Assembly: GCA_019918135.1 (NCBI GenBank)
Contig: WBZZ01004647.1
Location: 1 to 64,000, forward strand
Direction: 5' to 3'
Source of the DNA: Paulinella micropora
Lineage: Eukaryota; Cercozoa; Imbricatea; Euglyphida; Paulinellidae
Length of the DNA stretch: 64,000 nt
Position numbers and translations under genes: made by a program
The notes under the pieces: model-generated
What the model saw: the letters and a program-made list of their open reading frames with translations, nothing else
What the model was told of the DNA's origin: nothing
Database searches by the model: none
Part shown: one piece after another, positions 1-12,243 of the stretch
Numbering within the stretch: position 1 is the first letter of the stretch
Layout of the letters: every line of letters starts with the position of its first letter

Positions 1-1724
1 CTGTGGTTTGATTAGGTACAAAATAGGTACTAGTACACCACAATCTTGCATTTATCATTTTACCTCTCTTTCTATCCTAAATAGAATTCATCTGATAGTC
101 GAGTTCTTCTACTATCTTCCTCCCTTTGACAGTCAATATGGCATACAGTTCCACATTTGACTTAGCGAAACTAAAACTGGACCCCCCAAAGTTCTATGAT
201 GATAAACCAGACTGGGATTTGTTTTACCATACTCTGATTTCGATTATTGGTGTAACAAATCCACAAGTCTTGACTATCATCCCAGGCATGGAGGATCAAC
301 CGTTTACCAAGAACCTAAGATTACCTAACGTCCTTGTCATTCCTGACTCTCCTATTGATATTGAGGAAACATTACATTCCCCACGGGGCGAAGCGGGAGA
401 TCAAAGTAAAGTCAAGGAGGAAACAGAGGAGGGTGGGTCAATTAAGGTTGAGCCTACTGCAGAACGAAAGAAAACTGCTAGACCGGAACTCATAATACCT
501 ACTGAGCTGAAAAGCGAAGTAACACTTGTGACTACAGGAAGCAGACCTAACCTTCCGTACTCTTCTCAACCTCAGGGATCTGCAAAGTATTATGATGATA
601 TCGAAAAGCAAAGGTATGATTCCCTAAACATAATCCTATTTGCCTATCTGCTCCAATTTTGCTCTCATGATCGTAAAGTCATAATGATCATGAAGCAAGG
701 TGGAACAGATGAGGTTGCTTGCCTCACAGCTTTGCAGAAGCATTACGGGGGCCTCGAGCTTATCAAGTTTCAAGATAATCAACAAACTATCTATTACTCC
801 TATCCTAAAAAGGTTAAAGGAAGTAAGTACACTGCTTGCTACATACATTACGATAACTGATAAGCAGATAATGAAAGCACCAATCCCTGTCCCCATGAAA
901 GCTTACATGACATCGATCATGAATCAATTAAAATATTTAACACATTTCAAGATTACTGGGAGAATCACTGGTAAGTTTTGCTTCCTCATCAACGACCCCC
1001 TTGGGACCAATTCTTCTAGGTTATGGAGCAAATCGCACAAGGGAGTGTGTCAATGACTAAAATGCAAAAGTTGTAAAATACAGGATCAGGAAAATCACAA
1101 ACTAAACACTCTTAAAAACTCACTAAATCACTTGGACATATTTGATATTTTGGTCTGTAGTCCCTAGGAAGTTCCCAAAAGACAACTGGCTAGCATGGAA
1201 CATAATCAAAATGTTAAATAAAGAAAAGTGTGGTGCTTGTAATGCAGCTTTAAAATCTAAGTCTTGCAAGAGGGCCGTATGCAAAACCTGCTGTTTGTTA
1301 GAGTATAAAAGTACTAATCCAGATATAGAGCTAGCTAAAAACAGCTGTGCAACACACAAGCAAAAGAAAGAATGACAGAAAAATGTAGGTGAAAGGAAAA
1401 TAAGTAGTAAGAAGAAAGATAAAAGAATCGTTGCATCTCAACAAGCTGCATTGTTTTTATCTGTCTGACAATGACTTGTGTGTAAATGTAGGCATCATCC
1501 CCCTGATAGCAGGTAAAAAGTACATTTTCCTGGTGACAGGTGCATCAGCTTGTTTTTTAGTATTATTTGTCCTGATTGGACCTGATGTTATTTTATTCAT
1601 GGTCTGTTGCAGTTTTCCTTTTTGGCTTCACTGAGCTAATATAACGAGACATCATTCTCATCTTTTGAGGATTGTGTTTGGTTGTATTACAGACTTTTTA
1701 CGAGCTATCGTTGGGTGCATTACA
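1..1724 (+). mobile_element. LTR retroelement remnant (gag-like part plus 3' LTR), older copy
   Basis: Seen: a gag-like reading frame (126-860) with acidic and Pro/Ser-rich stretches and a segment resembling the helical part of retrotransposon Gag. A second short frame (1142-1375) carries a Cys-rich motif, C-x2-C-x8-C-x4-C-x2-CC, then a distal C-x2-H. A 238-bp LTR follows at 1487-1724. The same LTR family abuts the Ty3/gypsy element at 36931-37177, so this is probably a relative of that element. No polymerase or integrase lies between gag and LTR, so the copy is partial or non-autonomous. The left end lies outside the window. The element is broken (a few breaks) and looks old. Confidence 0.5.
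1487..1724 (+). repeat. LTR, TGTAGG...TTACA family
   Basis: The segment starts TGTAGGCATC and ends GCATTACA. It aligns along its whole length with the reverse complement of 36931-37177, including a shared internal block over 'GAGCTAATATAACGAGACAT'. TG...CA-type ends and the matching boundaries support an LTR call. Confidence 0.7.
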
Positions 1725-2771
1725 TAAAAAACATAATTGTGAGAATCAGAATGTAAGATCTGATGTTCCTGCTAGTTTTTGTTTTGTTACCTGCCACGAT
1801 GTTTTGAAATTATTTTGAAAAATATACATAGAATAGCTAGGACTATAACTACAGGTACTGCTTAAATATATTAATAATAATTAATTACAATACTATTAAA
1901 CTAATTATAACTTATGAATATTATGATTCATATTAAATTCATTAATATTGATATTAATATAATATTATTATTAACTTAATACTAATAATATGTATACTGT
2001 GTATATATTGTAATAGTACGGTAGTATGTCTAGTATCTAAATACAGGTATCGGTACCACCGACCGGAATGTAGGAAACTTAAGCGTAAGACTATAGCTAG
2101 TAAGATTGAGCGGAGGGGGGGGGGGGGGGGTGCAACGTGGTTGGGAGTAGTATTTTTCTAGTTTTTTTACTAGTACTATATCAATTGAGTCTAGGGTAAA
2201 AAAGTGCCAGCTGGCACTTTCGGCACGATGCTACTGTATGATTCTAGTGATTTCGGAAAGTTGCCTGACCTAGTGTGAATTTTGCAAAATCCTTGCCATC
2301 CCTGTGAATTAGGCAAAACATCCTGACCCCTGTCAAAGTTGACATCCTGTCAAAAGTGTCTTAAAAATAATTTATGATGATTCAGGTAAATTTTGTGAAA
2401 GGGTTGCGTTCAGGCAAATTGCTGAAATCTCTTGATTGCCTTACAGACACAAACTTTCCTCTTGCATGCGCAACATATAGATGCACCCATACACATACGT
2501 CAGACTGTACGTACGAGTACGTATCAAGCATACATGCACATACATACCACGTACTACCAACACAACTATGGTACAAAATACATACGTGTATGTATAACTT
2601 ATGTATGCAGCATGATTAACGCATTCCTGCATGTATATGCAATTTGCTTGCTAGGAACACGATTATCCGAGGGCTAGTAACTGACATTCAGATTCTTTTC
2701 CCACCATATCAGTTCATATCCTAACTCAACATCGTTCAGGAAACATTTGACAAAATTTGGGAAGAAAAAAT
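1725..2771. other. Non-coding AT-rich stretch
   Basis: No supported gene. The sequence is rich in ATTAATA words (1860-2000), has a run of 16 G at 2115-2130, and has CATA/CGTA-type short repeats at about 2480-2600. Short ORFs here are low-complexity products of those repeats. Confidence 0.6.
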
Positions 2772-2974
2772 GTGTGTGTGTGTTTTGGGGGGGGGGGAGA
2801 GAAGAAGAGAAGAAGAAGAAGAAGAAGGAGAGAAGGAGGAGGAGGAGGAGGAGGAGAAGAAGAAGAAGAAGAATAAGAAGAAAGAGAAGAAGAAATAGGT
2901 AGTAGTTGTGGTAGTAGTAGTAGTAGCAGCAGCAGTAGTAGCAGTGGTAGTAGTGGTAGTAGTAGTAGTAGTAA

Positions 2975-3016
<42 letters not shown>

Positions 3017-3201
3017 AAGAAGAAGAAGAAGAAGAAGAAGAAGAAGAAGAAGAAGAAGAAGAAATAGTAGTGACAGTAGTAGTAGTAGTAGCAGTAGTAG
3101 TAGTAGTAGTAGTAGAAGAAGAAATAGTAGTAGTAGTAGTAGTAGTAGCAGTAGTAACAGTAGTAGCACTAGTGGTAGTAGTAGTAGTAGTAGAAGTAGT
3201 A

Positions 3202-3259
<58 letters not shown>

Positions 3260-3264
3260 AAGAA

Positions 3265-3311
<47 letters not shown>

Positions 3312-3318
3312 AGAAGAA
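2772..3318. repeat. Compound trinucleotide microsatellite (GAA)n / (TAG)n
   Basis: A short (TG)n and G-run lead into alternating blocks of GAA/GGA and TAG/TGG triplets over more than 500 bp. The long open frames across it encode only poly-Glu/poly-Val or poly-Leu, as expected from simple repeats. Confidence 0.95.
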
Positions 3319-4124
3319 TACTTTTAACATCCGTCTTGCGATAAATAGTCAGGTGATAGAGCAATGCCAACTAGCAAAGCTTCTTGGCTAGTCCTACACC
3401 GTAACCTTAAACCACCAACAAGTCCACAACGTTATTACCAAAATCTATCCTATGGTTCAAATCTTAGCCTATGCTAATAATCTCCCCTACCCATACCCTG
3501 CGACAACTATATTACTTCCGTGTCTACCCACGCCTAATAACCCACGCCTACTATATAATATAAGTATATGTGGCACACATGATAAAAACAAAGAAAATAC
3601 ACATGCACTCGTCAATATCCATAAGCACATCATACGCCTATTACTGCAAGCAGCCCCGCGCTCCCATACTGTCCCTCTACTACATAAGCGAAACTCCTAG
3701 ACATCTATAACCTATACATATACAGGGTATGCATCGAAACGCACCCATACATACACTCAACAAAAACAAAGCATCAACCAATGCATGATAATAAATACAC
3801 CGCGCATAATCACCACAATCGGTACGAAAAGAGAACTACATATATAGACCGAAACCACCCGCACTTCACGCAAACTAATGCTAATATCTTTAACAAATTA
3901 CCCGACCATATTTTTCATATAACCAAACGTTTCATATAACCAAACGAAGCCAATTCAAAAAAGAACTTAGCAACTTATTCATTAATAGGGCTCGTAACGC
4001 CGACTCGAAATATATTAATAACTACTACCCGAGACACTGGTCACTGCCTCGACCAGCGATTTGCTTTTGGCAAGAGCGTGTTAGCAGTTACTCCATGAGT
4101 TATAATTGTACAATTATCTCTGTA
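3319..4124. other. No gene seen
   Basis: Mostly AC-rich single-copy-looking sequence. One 82-codon open frame (3452-3700) has no domain or splice support and is probably chance. Confidence 0.5.
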
Positions 4125-4243
4125 AAAAAAAGAATCCAAGAAGAAGAAGAAGAAGGAAGAAGAAGAAAAAGAAGAAAAAGAAAAAGAAGAAGAAGAAGAG
4201 GAGGAGGAGGAGGAAGAAGGAGAAGGAGAAGGAGGAAGATATA
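4125..4243. repeat. GAA/GGA microsatellite
   Basis: Purine-only trinucleotide repeat, about 120 bp, directly upstream of the exon-like region that follows. Confidence 0.95.
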
Positions 4244-4259
4244 AAGTTTCTATCTATCT

Positions 4260-6181
4260 GATGTTTGCTTTGGTCAAGGAAGTGCAGCGTATGGCCTCCG
4301 TGGTGGCACTTCGCAACTACTTCAAATCCTACCATCTCGTCCGGGGTAACATATTGTAAGATATGTAGGAAGGACAGAGAGGCTGGTTTGGGCTTGCTGG
4401 TAAGGGTTGGCGGTCCTGGCAGTGGCGGGCGGCACTGCGCTGCGATTGCTACGGTCTGCGACTGCTGCTACCACTCACATGTATACTTCTGTTATACCTA
4501 CCACTATAAATATCTGCTTGCTACCTATTTGTTGTATCTTTGTCTACTGGTTTGCATTTCGTTATGTGGCCATCCATCAGCAACAGCAGCCTAGATCGTG
4601 ACAAGACTGCTGGCTTACCGTTCCTGCCTAAAGAAGGTCCTCCACAGTCGCACTTCAGGCCGCCGGCCAATCCACCTCTCACTGCCCACCGCGCTAAATG
4701 TCAGCCTCTTCGTCCAGACTACTTTACTGCTAGCTTCTGTCGCTTTGCTGGACTTGTCGCTTCATACCTCCAGCACTGTTTGTTCCCTACCAGATCCAGC
4801 CACCTCCTATCTTTCTCCACTTTGCTTGACTGGACTTGTTCTCATCATTTGTTTGGAAGGCAAGGTGGCCACCTCGGAAGGCGAGGTGGCCATCGCCAAG
4901 GCAGAGCTTCATCCTGCGCGGCCGCTTGCGAAGCTGGTTCAGCTGTGCCGATAAAATGTTGTGCGCAGGTCTGCAGTCAGTGGTGGTGCAGCCTGCCGCT
5001 GCCGGTCCCGTTCCACTGCTGCTGCCACACGCCGACCCAAACATCTCGTGCGTCTTCGATCCCGAATCCCCAGCACAGCTCGCCAAAGGGTACCTGCAGC
5101 ATGCATGTGCATACTCATATTTTTCTCTCACACGCATGTGTATGTCAGAGTAGGAAGGGACATACAAGAAGTCCACCAAAAATCCCCTCACCCATCGCCA
5201 CCAGACCTCAACACACCATCTCTCCGGATACTGTTTGCACGGCTTTGAAACCATGTCCACGAATCCTCTTTTATTTTATCACTGGGAGCAGACTTCACCC
5301 CAAGATTGTGGAAACATAGAAAAGTCAGCTTGCTGTCGTGAGGGCATTTCGGTAGCATAGCTTGCCCAGAAATGGTAGGGGCGCAACTAGATGCGACAGC
5401 TTGCTAGTGAAGTAGATGCTGCTAATGCTTCATGCACAAAGCTGCCGGCTCCTGTAGGGAAGAGCGTCGGGAGGCCTGGCTCTACGGGGCTGTGGTGGCT
5501 GGCAACAGCGTGTGCCGTCCCACTGGCAAATCCGGTCTGCCCCACACACTCCTTCGTGGGGCAAGCGTAACATACGGGGGGCAAAATACCAGTGAAAATA
5601 TGTCATCACATGTCTCGTGATCGTCCATGTCATCCCTATGCCTTACTGCTCAGAAAATTACAGATTTTGGGTTAGTCGATAGGAGCATGGAGCAGAAGCA
5701 GGCAGCACCAGGAGAGCTCAGCACCAGGAGAGCTGAAGGCCTTGGTGTGTGCAGAAGACATCATCAAAGGGATGCTACTGTGCTGGCCACCACATATCGC
5801 ACAAGTCAGGCAAGCCCTCTCAGTCAGATGTTTGCACTCTACATGAAAAATTAATGATAAATCGAAAGTCATGTGTCTGTCTATCAGTGTATTTAACTAT
5901 GCATCCGTCTATCTGCATGTTTATATGTATGATTTTTTGTCATTTCATGATCTCACATCGTAGTTACTATTAACATCTTCCTCTTCTTATCTTTTGTTGG
6001 TGCTGATTGAAATTACATATTTTTGGATGTATATATTACGCAATGTGCATACTAATGGACGCATATCGTGGGCTTTCCATATTTACAAAAACAGTGTGTG
6101 TGTGTGTGTGTGTGTATGTGTATCTGTGTCTGTTGTCAGAGTGCGATCAAGGAGCACGAAGAGGCGTGCCGCTTGGTGCAG
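4260..6181 (+). other. Possible exons of an unrecognised host gene
   Basis: Several short open segments with plausible splice borders lie on the plus strand in GC-richer sequence: about 4902-5090 (ending before a GTACCT), about 5739-5810 (beginning after an AG, reading ALVCAEDIIKGMLLCWPPHI), and 6140-6181 (between CAG and GTCCTG, reading SAIKEHEEACRLVQ). They look like the coding pieces of the phosphatase gene downstream in length and composition. I could not assign a family or join them into one frame. They might belong to one gene or be chance ORFs. Confidence 0.25.
6092..6130. repeat. (GT)n microsatellite
   Basis: A run of TG dinucleotides with a short degenerate tail, just upstream of the exon-like segment at 6140. 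Confidence 0.9.
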
Positions 6182-6473
6182 GTCCTGCTCCCTCCTGTCT
6201 TGCCTCTACTTCTCGCTTGGGTCGTGCAAGCTTATCGCTTGCACTTCAAGCATTTCCTCTTCATCTCTGGATGTCACTATACATGTGTCTGGTTTGTTCG
6301 TGTGATTATGAAATAGTTTACTGTAGTAAATCAAGTGTAAGTGCCCCCCCTTTTTTTTCCCCCAATAAATTTTATCGAGTGACGCAGAGACAGAGCAACG
6401 ATTGCATGGGAATGATGTCTTTCATTGCACTCTGCACTCTGCAACATCGACTGTGAAGAGATGTAATTGATGA

Positions 6474-6674
6474 ATGTTTCCCAATCCAGCCCAACGGAGC
6501 CAACCCACCACGGTAGCATATGCAAAAGTTTTTCAATGCCATCTCTCCAGGGCGGGGTGCGACGGTGTGAAGTGTCGGTCGTGCAAAAAGATGGAACTAC
6601 ACATCGCGCGTTTGCCTATTTCCAGGTCTGATAAAAGAAACGAGGGTAGGGCAATCAGCAAGCGAACAGAATAA
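6474..6674 (+). other. Cys-rich open segment, faintly PARP-finger-like
   Basis: The open frame contains AYAK...SRAGCDGVKCRSCKKMELHIAR, which has the spacing feel of a PARP-type zinc finger (YAKSxRAxCKxCKxxIxxGELRI). The match is short and the insert between the first two parts is unusual. No neighbouring PARP domain is visible. It may be an exon of the upstream unrecognised gene, or chance. Confidence 0.2.
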
Positions 6675-7027
6675 CAACCAGATTGCTGTGTCTTCGAATT
6701 TTAAACACCTGCATAGTGCGTTGCAGGGCGCAGTGAGTTGGTGTTTATGTTACGGCGTGAAGATGCATATGGTGCGTGGCCGTTGTAGCAGAGCGAAGGG
6801 GTACCGGAGTCTGACTCGGCGAAGGCCACCGCGCTGGTGCTGCTAGCAGCCCAGCTAACTACAACACACAAAGCAAACCATCTTACTTGCCATCACTGCT
6901 GCACCGAGCATGCAACCAATCATTTCCAGATTATTTAAGCAAGCGCGTGCATGTGTGTGGCAGTGAGAGATCAGGGGCAGGTGTAACAGGGCAGGGCGCA
7001 TGGGTGTGGTGACGTTGCTGTGTGCAG

Positions 7028-10000
7028 ATGGAGAACGCGCAGCATCTGGCAGGACTCAAAAGGGCAGGTGTCTTGGTATCAGCACATTACATTTCGCATA
7101 TACGCGTGTGTCCCCTTATATTAATGTAATTCTTTATACACACACACACAACTGAAGTCTTCTTGCCTCTCACTACGCGTCGCTCATCTCATATCGGCTC
7201 AACCGCAAATGCCGCTGCCAAGGTTTGGCTTGGTGTGTGCATACGTGTGTGTGCTGGTGCAGGGTATAGAGCGGCCCATCAAGATCACCGCGCGGGCCTT
7301 CATCGCGGGCGCCCCGCTACCCACCGGCGACAAGGTCCCGCCAGCACCAACCCAACCACCCTGCCTCCACTGGTGCACTGATGGTGAGTGTGCGTGAATG
7401 TGGCAACGATATAATAGGTCTATGCCATTTCATATGTGTTCACTTCATTGTTTGTATGTATGTAAATACATGTTTCTCGCCTCTGTATGCCGTGTGGTGT
7501 GCGCGTGTGGTATGGCAGGTTGTGCACCTCATCCGGCATGGGCAAGGTTTGCAGCTAGTGCCTGTATGTGAATTACACTCCTGCTCACTGCACATTCGCC
7601 CCGGTTGAGGCTGAGTAGTGCGACTCCTTCTTCCTGTTCAGATACAGTGGCTATGCAGCATGCGTGTAGTGGAGCTAAGTGTATATGTCTTGAGATTCTT
7701 AACGTATTCACAACGCTGTACAGTTTGTATGAGTGTGCGATTGTGTTCCCTTCCGCGTGCAGGCTTTCACAACCTGCTGGCGGACATCTACCGTGAGCAA
7801 GGCAAGACCTTCGACGCCACAGTCACCCGCCACCCTCATACCAACCATAATCCTTGACCCTCCACTCTCCTAAGCAGATTATCGATCGATGCATCAATTC
7901 ACTTCGAACCGGCCTATCCGTACACAGCATAAACCATCGCGCCAGCTCTTCCAAGCAAGTTGCACCAGACCCACACACACCAGAGTAGGCCCATGTGCGT
8001 TCTTGCAATGAATATTATGATTTAGAAGATAGCGTGAATGCATATACATTCTGTATATTTGCACTTAATTCCTGCACGCATACGCCTCAGCTTGCATTTG
8101 AAGTGGATGTACAAATTGATAAATAGAAATGCATGCATGTGACATATGTATCTATACGTATGTGTGTAAGTATATGTTGATGCGGATAGGTAGTGGATAC
8201 GTTTAATCCGTGCATATGTGCATGGATATGTGCGCCAACATATGAATAGGGTGATAAGCATGCCGAGAATCCCTACAAGCGTGCAGAAGTGTACGATTCT
8301 CCTCTGACTGCCATCGGTCGCGCTCAGGCGAAGGCTTTGCGTCCGCTGGCGCATAGGTTGGCACCTCACATCGATCTCCTGGTCCCTCTATCATTTACGC
8401 CATCTCTAGCGCTTCCCAAGAACTTCACGCTATGTTCGTGTCGTCATTATGAAAGCGATCATTGTCCCTTCGTGAATTTGCGCTTATGGCGAACTCTTGG
8501 GTGTTCTTGGCTGGCTTAGGTGACTTCGCCTCTTACCCGAGCAGTCCAGACTGCTCTGATCGCATTCGGCAGTGAACTAAAAGCGCGAGGTGAGACCAGC
8601 ACTCGGGAGAAGAGGGGAGGGTTCTCAGTCGGGGATAGGGTCCTTGGACTCAGATTTCAAGGCCATGACAGGGGAGTAAAGTTGCACAAAGGAGGGAGTA
8701 CAGATCTGAAGTGCGGAAGTGTCTCTTGAGAAAGCTCAACGATTCCTAGCATTGTTCAAGGGCGCACTCCAATATATATATCGCTATCGCAATCACACAG
8801 AAAAAGACAATTATAGGCAAATCGACGCTTTCGATGTGTGTACATCCTGCGCTGTATGCGGTGTGTCAGATGTACCGTTTATGGGACACCCTGCCGTCTC
8901 CGGTGACATTTCCACACTCTTTGCTACCGCAGACCTTCCCCTGGCACCGACATATCCTCTCTCTTGTATGTCGAGATGCTGGCACCAGCATTTCCTCACT
9001 CTTTGCTGAGAGTGTGTATGTCGACGTGCAGCCCATATGATTCCATATTGAACTACGCTTTTTCATCCTCTTCGTCCCCACATTTCTGCTCGTTTTCCTT
9101 CTAATGCCACACCTGTCCATCAGCAAGCTGTTGAAAACTTGCTCTTTGTTGGAACTAGAAACCAATGGATTGAACACTTGCGACAAGCGCCGTCCGCTCA
9201 GCGACCTGAAGGAGGACTTTGCAAACATCGACTGGTAAACTAGCAGATGGCTAGGAAGAAACAGGGAAGTAACCGGCTTGGCGAGACAAGTGATGCTGTA
9301 AAGCAAAGTAATATGTTTTCCCCTGGAGCGGTGAATCGAATATGTGGCCACCAACCCTCTTACTCTCCGCACCCGATCTTACCTGCTCTGATTTTCTCTG
9401 TTTTTCTCCTTTTCCTTCATGTCATGCGCATCCTGCCCGTGGTTATGTATGTATGTATCTATGCATTTTCCGTATGTTGTCCTTGTACACATGTATGTAT
9501 GTATGCATGCATGCAGTATGTATGTATGTATGTATCTATGTATGTGCCGCGACCGTGTTGGCCGCTCTAATTGTCTTTCACCGTCAATCATCGAACCGCA
9601 ACGCCCCGTTCATATGGATTCCATGTGGTGTGTAAGGTCCTTGATAACCGAGGAGGAAGACAGCCGTTGGTCCCCGGATCAGAGAGAATCCCCGCGCTCA
9701 GGTTGTACGCTGTGCAGTGTCAGGCATACACGACAGCTCTGTCAGCTTTGCCCTACCGGAGCGATTTTGCTGCATAGCTTGCTGCTGGGCGGCACTTAAC
9801 GCTGCAGTGTGGAGTAGTTTTGCTACCTGTTTAGTGTCAGATCGGGGCTACGAGTTCTTGCTGTGGTTGCGATCCAGACCAGAGCAACAGGTCTGCTCTA
9901 ATCCCCTCGAATGCATCCCGAGTCAGCCAAACCTACCGAGTGTACTTCTCCGCCGCTTGGTCAGGTGGTTATCGCCACACATTCCGCCTGGCTCTTCACT

Positions 10001-10096
10001 CTCTTGAACACGGTGGTGGACTGCTCAGCCGAGCACAAGACGTGGTTTTTCACTGGCGAGCTTCGTTCAATGGTGTTAAGCTTCCATCACAGGTGA
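7028..10096 (+). CDS. Histidine phosphatase (phosphoglycerate-mutase-like), multi-exon host gene
   Basis: Phosphohydrolase of the histidine phosphatase superfamily; the substrate is not predictable. Exons supported by matching GT-AG borders and phase: 7519-7546 (VVHLIRHGQ, catalytic His in RHG), 7763-7821 (GFHNLLADIYREQGKTFDA), 8250-8381 (VYDSPLTAIGRAQA), 8520-8590 (VTSPLTRAVQTALIAFG), an exon ending at 9234 (TCDKRRPLSDLKEDFANID), 9637-9701 (EEEDSRWSPDQRE), 9841-9890 (RGYEFLLWLRSRPEQQ) and 9965-10096 (VVIATHSAWL with the second catalytic His, then GELRSMVL and the TGA). Motif order matches the plant phosphoglycerate-mutase-like family (SPLxRAxxT, CDKRR, DxxWxPDxRE, THSxxL, ELRSM). Two upstream exons, 7028-7075 (MENAQHLAGLKRAG...) and 7263-7334 (GIERPIKITARAF...), fit in phase and give a tentative start. 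The join between 8590 and the CDKRR exon is not resolved. The 28-bp exon is notably small. Confidence 0.8.
9440..9545. repeat. (GTAT)n microsatellite inside an intron
   Basis: Degenerate TATG/GCAT tetranucleotide repeats lie in the intron between the phosphatase exons ending at 9234 and starting at 9637. Confidence 0.9.
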
Positions 10097-10404
10097 AGAA
10101 CTTGTCGTGCAAGCCGTGGGAAACAGTGTCAGAATTATATCATACTTTAACTCACTAATACACCTCTGACGTCCTTGTGTGATTCTTTTCTAGACCTTTT
10201 CGCATCTGTGACTGCTATTGGTAATATATTTCCTCTCTTGAAGACTAATTAGGCTGCAAGCGCCCAAGAATTATGATAAGCGTTGTCATGTGGACTCACC
10301 TACTCGTCCTCTTACATGTATTCCATTATGGTCAAGTCAACATAACAGTTGTCTTCATGGCATCAATTTTACCAGCGGAGTAAATAAATCAAGCAAAAGA
10401 GAAC

Positions 10405-10408
<4 letters not shown>
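10097..10408. other. 3' flank of the phosphatase gene, nothing else seen
   Basis: No ORF or repeat of note. It would hold the 3' UTR and polyadenylation site of the phosphatase mRNA. Confidence 0.5.
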
Positions 10409-10449
<41 letters not shown>

Positions 10450-10690
10450 GAAGAAGAAGATGAAGAAGAAGGAAAAGCAGCAGCAGCAGAAGAAGAAGAA
10501 GGAGGAGGAGGAGGAAGAAGGAAGAGGAAGGAAGAAGAAGGAAGAAGAAGGAAGAAGAAGAAGAAAGAAGAAGGAAGAAGAAGGAAGAAGAAGGAAGAAG
10601 ACGGAAGAAGACGGAAAAAGGAAGAAGAAGGAAGGAGGAAGAAGGAAGGAGGAAGGAGGAGGAAGGAGGAAGAAGAAAAAGAAAGTAGTT
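10409..10690. repeat. (AAT)n followed by GAA/GGA purine tract
   Basis: About 40 bp of AAT repeats followed by about 240 bp of almost pure purine triplets, similar to the blocks at 2772-3318 and 4125-4243. Confidence 0.95.
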
Positions 10691-10856
10691 AAGGGTGCTA
10701 CTTTAAGACACTTTTTCAATACACCATACTGACAAAGCAAAAACGGCTCTATCTCTCTTAGTATTCAACGGATAGAAATAGATATTTTAAACTGCTAAAT
10801 TATAGTTTTAACGACTATATTTATTTCAGGTTAAATACAAAACAGACATATATAAC

Positions 10857-11215
10857 ATGACACGTTTTAGAGTTTCAAAAGGATGTATTATAATAAGGAA
10901 TAATGAGAAAAGACTAATGGTAAAAATTAAATGGGGAGAAGGAGGAAAAGTTATGTGTAAGAGTTTCTGTATCGGGAAAGATAAATCAAAAGAACAAGCA
11001 TTGGAAGAAGCAAAGAAATACCACGAGGAAAAGATAATTCTAAAGTATGAGGAATAGAAAAGAAATTACGATATTGAAACTAAGGCAGTTAGACAGGAGG
11101 GATGTAGAGAATGCAATCATAAAAATTTTAAATGTGGGTGCGGTGCAGAAATTAATATTGGAAACAGTCTGAGACATATGAAGTGTAAGAAACATATTTC
11201 CTTCCGAACATGTTG
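10857..11215 (+). pseudogene. AP2-like DNA-binding segment plus zinc finger, virus/transposon type
   Basis: The 66-residue first part (RVSKGCIIIRNNEKRLMVKI...FCIGKDKSKEQALEEA) has the strand-strand-strand-helix feel of an AP2-like DNA-binding domain as found in phage, giant-virus and mobile-element proteins. The second part carries CRECNHKNFKCGCG...HMKCKKH, like the CG-x-N-x-H-x-KH fingers common in nucleocytoplasmic viruses. It is AT-rich, unlike the GC-balanced host exons. It looks like a fossil of viral or mobile origin with about one break. The family call is tentative. Confidence 0.35.
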
Positions 11216-12240
11216 AATTTCATGTTAAAGATTAATACATATGTATTATATAGGGACACATTATATATAATATAAAATATATAATAATCTGTCAGGACTA
11301 ACCCGTACGTAAAGGCTACTTGATATTTTTAATTTCATAAGATTTTATTTTTGCTGATATAGAAACGTAGCTCTACGCATATTGTATTAAGACCGGCGGT
11401 CTCACTCTTACGAGCTCAAAGGAAAAAGGGAATTTAATAAAAAGATTGAACATTGACAACTTGTTCAGTACTAACCTTCACTTCTAAAGTAGAAAGTGAA
11501 GCCAGGAATGAACACAAACAACAAGCAAAAAGGAAACCACAGTTAAAAACTGAGTGTCTCTATGACCGGGTCATCTGACACGATGCGTTACGTCCGTAAC
11601 CTGTACAAAGGCGAAAACATACCATAAACGAAAACACGTAAGTCCAATTCCCTTATTTAGCCATAAATTCCCTGTCACGGGAAAAACTGTAAAATTTCAC
11701 TGAATTTTCATGAAAATGTTTGACCACTATTATTACTTAGGACGTTCAAGTTCTATTTTTTATGTTAAATTTAAGATTAAGGGTCAGATTAAGAATTAGC
11801 ATGCAAAATAAGGATTAGTTACAGTTTAAAATTCGAATTTCAAATTTTTTAAAATTTAAATAATTTAAATCTGAATCCAGGGAATTTTGAAACTTAATAT
11901 TAATAGTCTGTGAAATTTAAGTCACTAGCCTGTCCTCGTGATTTTAGCTAGCTTGTATTAATATTATCATACTAATAATATCAAGTTAACTTAAACTTCA
12001 ATCTCAGGGCTTTCGCGTGGCGAGTTCCTGAATCCGACTATTGAGACTAATTAAATTATTCCGACACTTTATTAATAATATTATCAATTCAAACATTGAA
12101 ATACTGAAATAAATCTATCTATTTATGAAAAACTTAGTTAATACAGTAAATAAGTTCGCAATGAAGTTGACAACCCAAACTAGTCTATATTTTCCAATCC
12201 GACGCGACAGCGCACAGGTTGCAAGTGAATTATCGTTCAA
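11216..12240. other. AT-rich intergenic stretch, no gene seen
   Basis: No ORF with support on either strand. Contains poly-A/T words and ATTAATAT clusters similar to those at 1860-2000. Confidence 0.5.
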
Positions 12241-12243
12241 GTA

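Noticed and set aside
2726-3370. Long poly-Leu / poly-Val / poly-Glu open frames
   Set aside because: They are translations of trinucleotide microsatellites in all frames and have no protein features.
4540-5319. A single 259-residue gene in one open frame
   Set aside because: The frame is open across likely introns and shows no domain; other frames give better exon-like segments with splice borders.
10369-10740. Ser/Phe/Leu-rich and Lys/Glu-rich ORFs
   Set aside because: Products of the purine-rich repeat tract, not genes.
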